From NCBI GenBank assembly GCA_016208845.1, contig JACQXH010000086.1, forward strand, positions 1 to 6,610: DNA of 6,610 bases. The letters are read 5' to 3'. Source of the DNA: Nitrospirota bacterium. Lineage in GTDB: Bacteria; Nitrospirota; Thermodesulfovibrionia; UBA6902; BMS3Bbin08. Shown in pieces: positions 5,409 through 6,610 of this stretch (position 1 is the stretch's first letter; each line of letters starts with the position of its first letter). The notes beneath the pieces are model-generated. The model was not told the origin of the DNA. It saw nothing but the letters and a program-made list of their open reading frames with translations, and made no database searches. Both the position numbers and the translations under genes were made by a program.

Positions 5409-6212
5409 TTGAAGTCTCAGGAGAGGGGAATTAAATGGTTTATCAAACTGCTTGCATCAAAAGAAACCATGATAACGCTCCTTACAGCCTTATGTGTTTT
5501 GCTCGCCGTCACGACCTTTTCAGAGAATGCATATATATGGAATATTATCAGGATATTGTTCGGCCTTACGGCCCTGAACCTCGTTCTATGCACATGGCAG
5601 AGAATAAAAGGGCTATCAATGCCGGTGCTGTTTATGCATATCGGCGTGATAATTACTCTTATCGGCGGTGCGATTAGCATATTCGGATTTGTGGCTACAG
5701 TGAATATTTATGAAGGTTCTAAGACAGATATGGTTTATCGATGGGACATAAAAAAAGATGCCTCCATCGGGGCAGGGATAATGGTAAAGAAACTGCACGA
5801 GGAATATTATCCGGTAGCGATAAAAGTAGGCGTTCTGAAAAATGGACAGAAATATAACCTCTTTATTCTAAAAACAGGTGAGGTATTCGATCTTGATAAT
5901 TACAGAGTACATGCCGATTCGCTGGACTTTCAGACCGAAACTCTCAGGCTCAGCATTTATCTCAACAGTGAATATTTAGGCTCTGCCGACACGTCAGGGA
6001 TTGTAGATGTGAGGGCTGAGTTCCCTTATGAGTTCAAGCTTGTGGCATATAAGGATCCTGTGATCAAAAAGGCATGGGTGGACCTGCGGCTTATATTTGT
6101 GGGATTGCAGATCACAAGAGATCCCGGACTGCCCTATGTTTACATTGGATTCGGCATCACAGCATTCGGAGGCGTATTCTATATATTAAGGAGATTTCGT
6201 GGTATCAGGTAA
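5409..6212 (+). CDS. Short ResB-like cytochrome c biogenesis membrane protein
   Basis: ResB (Ccs1) works with the CcsA/ResC haem handler in system II cytochrome c maturation at the outer face of the cytoplasmic membrane. This 267-residue protein shows the family layout. There are three N-terminal membrane segments (about 20-37, 43-63 and 72-95), the third with FMHIGVIITLIGG, where His77 is a candidate haem-contact residue. An extracytoplasmic domain (about 98-240) contains EFPYEFKLVAYKDP and AWVDLRL, and the family-typical GLQITRDPGLPYVYIGF leads into the last membrane segment (about 242-260). Full ResB proteins are far longer. Between VDLRL and GLQI the usual segment containing an FY aromatic motif is missing. 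The TTG start at 5409 has only a weak SD. An ATT at 5430 sits behind AGGAG, and the first in-frame ATG is at 5469, just before membrane segment 1, so the start is uncertain. The CcsA partner is not in the window. Confidence 0.85.
   Translation: MKSQERGIKWFIKLLASKETMITLLTALCVLLAVTTFSENAYIWNIIRILFGLTALNLVLCTWQRIKGLSMPVLFMHIGVIITLIGGAISIFGFVATVNIYEGSKTDMVYRWDIKKDASIGAGIMVKKLHEEYYPVAIKVGVLKNGQKYNLFILKTGEVFDLDNYRVHADSLDFQTETLRLSIYLNSEYLGSADTSGIVDVRAEFPYEFKLVAYKDPVIKKAWVDLRLIFVGLQITRDPGLPYVYIGFGITAFGGVFYILRRFRGIR
6188..6193 (+). promoter_or_regulatory. Shine-Dalgarno site supporting an alternative GTG start
   Basis: AAGGAG lies 5 nt before GTG 6199, inside the end of the ResB-like gene. GTG 6199 is in frame with ATG 6241. 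ATG 6241 itself has only GGAG two bases away, which is too close. The SD evidence therefore favours GTG, while signal-peptide length favours ATG. Confidence 0.45.
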
Positions 6213-6240
6213 ACTGGCAACACCCGGCAAAGATGGAGAA

Positions 6241-6610
6241 ATGAAACGGAGTCAGATAATCCTTCTGGCACTTCTTGTTTTTATTATGTCCTGCACTCAA
6301 CCTCCTGCAAAAGATGAGAAGCGTACTTATAAGATAGGATACATGATCTGCAACAGCGAACAGGAGACACTGCACCGGTTTAAGCCGCTCACAGCATATC
6401 TGGGCAAAAAATTTGGCGTTAATTTTGAGGCCGTTGCCATTGACACCACTGATTTCACAAGGCAGGCGGACAGCCTGGATTTTACGCATACCAATTCACT
6501 GCTTTATATCATCATGAACAGAAACTACGGCGCAGAGATCCTTACAGCAGAAAGATCAGGCTCACTTGGCGCCAGGGCAAGAGGCATTATAATAACACTG
6601 GAGAAAAACA
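6241..6610 (+). CDS. PhnD-like substrate-binding lipoprotein, partial at the 3' end
   Basis: The first 123 residues of a protein that continues past the window edge. From ATG 6241 the product begins MKRSQIILLALLVFIMSC, a lipoprotein signal with a lipobox-like IMS|C and Cys18 as the lipid site. The mature part has YKIGYMICNSEQETLHRFKP, then LTAYLGKKFGVNFEAVAIDT, then DFTHTNSLLYII and GARARGIIITLEKN. This is the first lobe of the phosphate/phosphite/phosphonate binding-protein (PhnD-like) family. Such proteins serve ABC importers, but also occur as stand-alone or kinase-fused sensors. The ligand cannot be told from this part. If translation starts at GTG 6199, the protein gains 14 residues and overlaps the ResB-like gene by 14 bases. 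Either way it is closely coupled to that gene, which suggests a role in the same membrane-associated process and not simple phosphonate uptake. Confidence 0.87.
   Translation, partial: MKRSQIILLALLVFIMSCTQPPAKDEKRTYKIGYMICNSEQETLHRFKPLTAYLGKKFGVNFEAVAIDTTDFTRQADSLDFTHTNSLLYIIMNRNYGAEILTAERSGSLGARARGIIITLEKN

Noticed and set aside
5435..5677. An 80-residue ORF starting at ATG 5435 behind AGGAG
   Set aside because: It lies in another frame inside the ResB-like gene, and its product shows no domain, whereas the overlapping frame has clear membrane segments and family motifs.

Overview
The window looks like a bacterial chromosome segment of moderate GC content. All real genes lie on the + strand, and nearly all encode exported or membrane-anchored proteins. 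The gene content (a short ResB-like cytochrome c biogenesis protein, a PhnD-like lipoprotein, an OpuAC-like binding protein, carboxypeptidase-regulatory-like repeat proteins, a NosD-like beta-helix protein) and the CACAGAG-type intergenic palindromes suggest an anaerobic, cytochrome-rich lineage such as Nitrospirota or Desulfuromonadia/other former Deltaproteobacteria. That placement is inference from gene types, not a phylogenetic result.

Layout: (1) 33-803, a secreted protein with two beta-sandwich repeats. (2) 804-1226, a 423-base gap holding a nested palindromic repeat (about 828-1036), a very short ORF with a good ribosome binding site (1084-1149; 21 residues, RiPP-leader-like pattern, C-terminal Cys), and two mutually exclusive hairpins. 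(3) 1227-3713, an 828-residue secreted right-handed beta-helix protein built from three modules. (4) 3714-3940, a spacer with a 26-base inverted repeat and a run of ten G. (5) 3941-4663, a second secreted two-repeat protein, related in pattern to gene 1. (6) 4660-5159, an OpuAC-like substrate-binding protein gene that overlaps gene 5 by ATGA and is broken by a frame change. (7) 5160-5408, a 178-base palindromic element. (8) 5409-6212, a short ResB-like membrane protein. (9) 6241 to the window end, a PhnD-like lipoprotein cut off by the window edge.

Genes 5 to 9 read as one transcription unit, interrupted by the palindromic element. The cluster combines extracytoplasmic beta-rich proteins (possible surface or scaffold roles), a membrane protein of the cytochrome c maturation type, and two different binding-protein folds that could sense or bind ligands outside the membrane. 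No permease, ATPase, kinase, cytochrome or RiPP maturase is present in the window, so a joint function is a hypothesis only. Signs of decay or rearrangement are notable: a frame change in the OpuAC-like gene, an apparently shortened ResB-like domain, and three different palindromic repeats in the three larger spacers.
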